A stretch of DNA of 7,135 nucleotides from Pseudomonadota bacterium (lineage in GTDB: Bacteria > Pseudomonadota > Alphaproteobacteria > Caulobacterales > Caulobacteraceae), in contig JAEYWU010000086.1 of NCBI GenBank assembly GCA_023428785.1, positions 1-7,135 on the forward strand. The letters are read 5' to 3'. Within the stretch, counting starts at the first letter, position 1. Every line of letters begins with the position of its first letter. The notes under the pieces are model-generated. The model did no database searches and was not told the origin of the DNA. It saw nothing but the letters and a program-made list of their open reading frames with translations. This document shows, in pieces, positions 5,869-7,135 of this stretch. The position numbers were made by a program, and so were the translations under genes.

Positions 5869-7135
5869 GCGATCGGATCCTCAACACGGTGCTGGTTCAG
5901 TATGGCCTCCAGACGAGCGAATGACTCGTTAAGAGGCGTATGATCTTCCTTGCCCTGACGCAGGAATTCCTCAAGCGCAGGGTTCAGGGCGATGGCGCGG
6001 TCCACGATCGGGTCCGATCCGGCCCGGTAGGCGCCGATTCGGATCAACTCTTCCATATCGGAGTATGAGCTGAGCAACAGGCGCGCGCGCTTGTTCAGTT
6101 CGCGCTCTTCCAGGGTCTGGCAGTCCGGCATGGTCCGGCTGACCGACTTGAGCACGTCGATGGCGGGGAAGCGGCCCCGCTCGGCGATCTTGCGGTCCAT
6201 GACGATGTGACCGTCCAGGATCCCGCGCACGGCGTCAGCGATGGGCTCGTCATGGTCGCCTCCGTCGACCAGCACGGTGAACAGGCCCGTGATGGGCCCG
6301 CCGCGCTTGCCGTTCGGCAACACCGGCCCTGGCCCGGCCCGTTCCAGCAGCTTGGGCAGTTCGGAAAAGACGGTCGGCGTATAGCCCTTGGTCGTCGGCG
6401 GCTCTCCGGCCGCCAGCCCGATCTCGCGCTGGGCCATGGCGAAGCGGGTGACCGAATCCATCAGGCACAGGACTTCCAGCCCTTGGTCGCGAAGATATTC
6501 CGACAGGGCCAGCGTCATATAGGCGGCCTGGCGGCGCTTCAGCGCCGGCTCATCCGAGGTGGCCACCACGACGATGGAGCGGCGCAAACCCTCTTCGCCC
6601 AGGGTCTCCTCGATGAACTCGCGGACCTCACGCCCCCGTTCGCCGATCAGGCCGACGACCACGGCGTCGCACGACGCCTCGCGCGCCAGCATCGACAGCA
6701 GCACCGACTTGCCGACGCCCGAACCGGCGAAGATGCCCAGACGCTGACCCCGGCAGGTGGTGATGAAACAGTCCATCGCCCGCACGCCCAGGTCCAGCCG
6801 CTCGCCGACCCGGTCCCGGGAATGGGCGGCGGGCGGAGAGGCGCGCAGCGGATAGGGATGCGGCCCGCGCGGCAGGGGGCCCTTGCCGTCGATCGGATTG
6901 CCGAAGGCGTCCACGATCCGGCCCAGCCAGGCCGTGGTCGGGCGGACGGCCGCGCCATCGGCGATCAGGCGGATGTCGGCGCCCGGCGACACCCCCTCGA
7001 CCGGGCCAAAGGGCATCAGCAGCGCCTTGGAATCGCGGAACCCCACGACCTCGGCCGGGAGCGGCTCACCGGCCCCGGCCCGGATGATCTCGGCGCGCGC
7101 GCCGACCGACAGCCGGCTCAGTCCCCCCTTGGCCT
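5865..7135 (-). CDS. fliI: Flagellum-specific export ATPase FliI (5' end outside window)
   Basis: The ATPase of the flagellar type III secretion system, which assembles as a ring below the export gate at the cytoplasmic face and energises unloading of export substrates. The frame stays open to the right edge, giving 422 visible residues; family members are about 430-470, so only the first few tens are missing. The visible start GGLSRLSVGARAEI and the LPAEVVGFRDSKALLMPFG segment belong to the N-terminal beta-barrel domain. The catalytic domain shows Walker A AGSGVGKS (coded at 6705-6728), GLIGERGREVREF with the catalytic glutamate, and Walker B LEVLCLMDSVTRFAMAQREIGLAAGEPP, followed by GYTPTVFSELPKLLERAG, typical of FliI/type III ATPases rather than F1-beta or Rho. 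The C-terminal helical domain ends at a TGA that overlaps the fliJ ATG. A GTG at 7044-7046 is internal and is not the start. The promoter must lie beyond the window. Confidence 0.97.
   Translation of the reverse strand, partial: AKGGLSRLSVGARAEIIRAGAGEPLPAEVVGFRDSKALLMPFGPVEGVSPGADIRLIADGAAVRPTTAWLGRIVDAFGNPIDGKGPLPRGPHPYPLRASPPAAHSRDRVGERLDLGVRAMDCFITTCRGQRLGIFAGSGVGKSVLLSMLAREASCDAVVVGLIGERGREVREFIEETLGEEGLRRSIVVVATSDEPALKRRQAAYMTLALSEYLRDQGLEVLCLMDSVTRFAMAQREIGLAAGEPPTTKGYTPTVFSELPKLLERAGPGPVLPNGKRGGPITGLFTVLVDGGDHDEPIADAVRGILDGHIVMDRKIAERGRFPAIDVLKSVSRTMPDCQTLEERELNKRARLLLSSYSDMEELIRIGAYRAGSDPIVDRAIALNPALEEFLRQGKEDHTPLNESFARLEAILNQHRVEDPIA
5878..5882 (-). promoter_or_regulatory. Shine-Dalgarno of fliJ
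   Basis: On the minus strand GAGGA lies 9 nt before the fliJ ATG, inside the last codons of fliI. It supports the start at 5868 and indicates that fliJ can recruit ribosomes itself as well as through the ATGA overlap. The xylanase start downstream has no comparable element. Confidence 0.6.

Noticed and set aside
7044..7046. GTG as the start of fliI
   Set aside because: The frame continues upstream with typical FliI barrel residues (GLSRLSVGARAEI), so the real start lies beyond the right edge.

Overview
The window comes from a very GC-rich, densely packed bacterial chromosome. A FliI/FliJ flagellar export pair, a signal-peptide-bearing YtcJ-type amidohydrolase, a SulP anion transporter and a Tat-like lipoprotein GH10 xylanase, together with almost exclusive G/C at third codon positions, suggest a motile alphaproteobacterium. 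A Caulobacterales member (Caulobacter/Brevundimonas type) is the best guess. That placement is inference from gene content and style, not a database result.

Layout, left to right: (1) a probable 3' tail of a plus-strand gene (to 44); (2) a minus-strand exported amidohydrolase (48-1697); (3) a 116-nt divergent intergenic region; (4) a plus-strand 305-residue membrane protein of unknown function (1814-2731); (5) a 174-nt gap with several possible RNA hairpins; (6) a plus-strand SulP/SLC26 transporter with a C-terminal STAS domain (start placed at 2906, stop at 4390); (7) a minus-strand run, read right to left, of fliI (5' end beyond the window), fliJ and a GH10 endo-xylanase lipoprotein. The last three are linked by two successive 4-nt ATGA stop/start overlaps.

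The notable features are the coupling of a plant-polymer hydrolase to the flagellar export ATPase and its FliJ partner in one apparent transcription unit, and substitutions next to the xylanase active site (Asn to Trp in the expected -2 subsite motif, His to Tyr in the HTLVWH motif) while the catalytic and -1 subsite residues are kept. The convergent junctions are only 3 and 9 nt long and have no visible intrinsic terminator. I saw no RNA genes, CRISPR arrays, insertion sequences or attachment sites. No wholly new system is evident; the candidates for a second look are the operon arrangement, the xylanase variant, the orphan membrane protein and the leader before the SulP gene.
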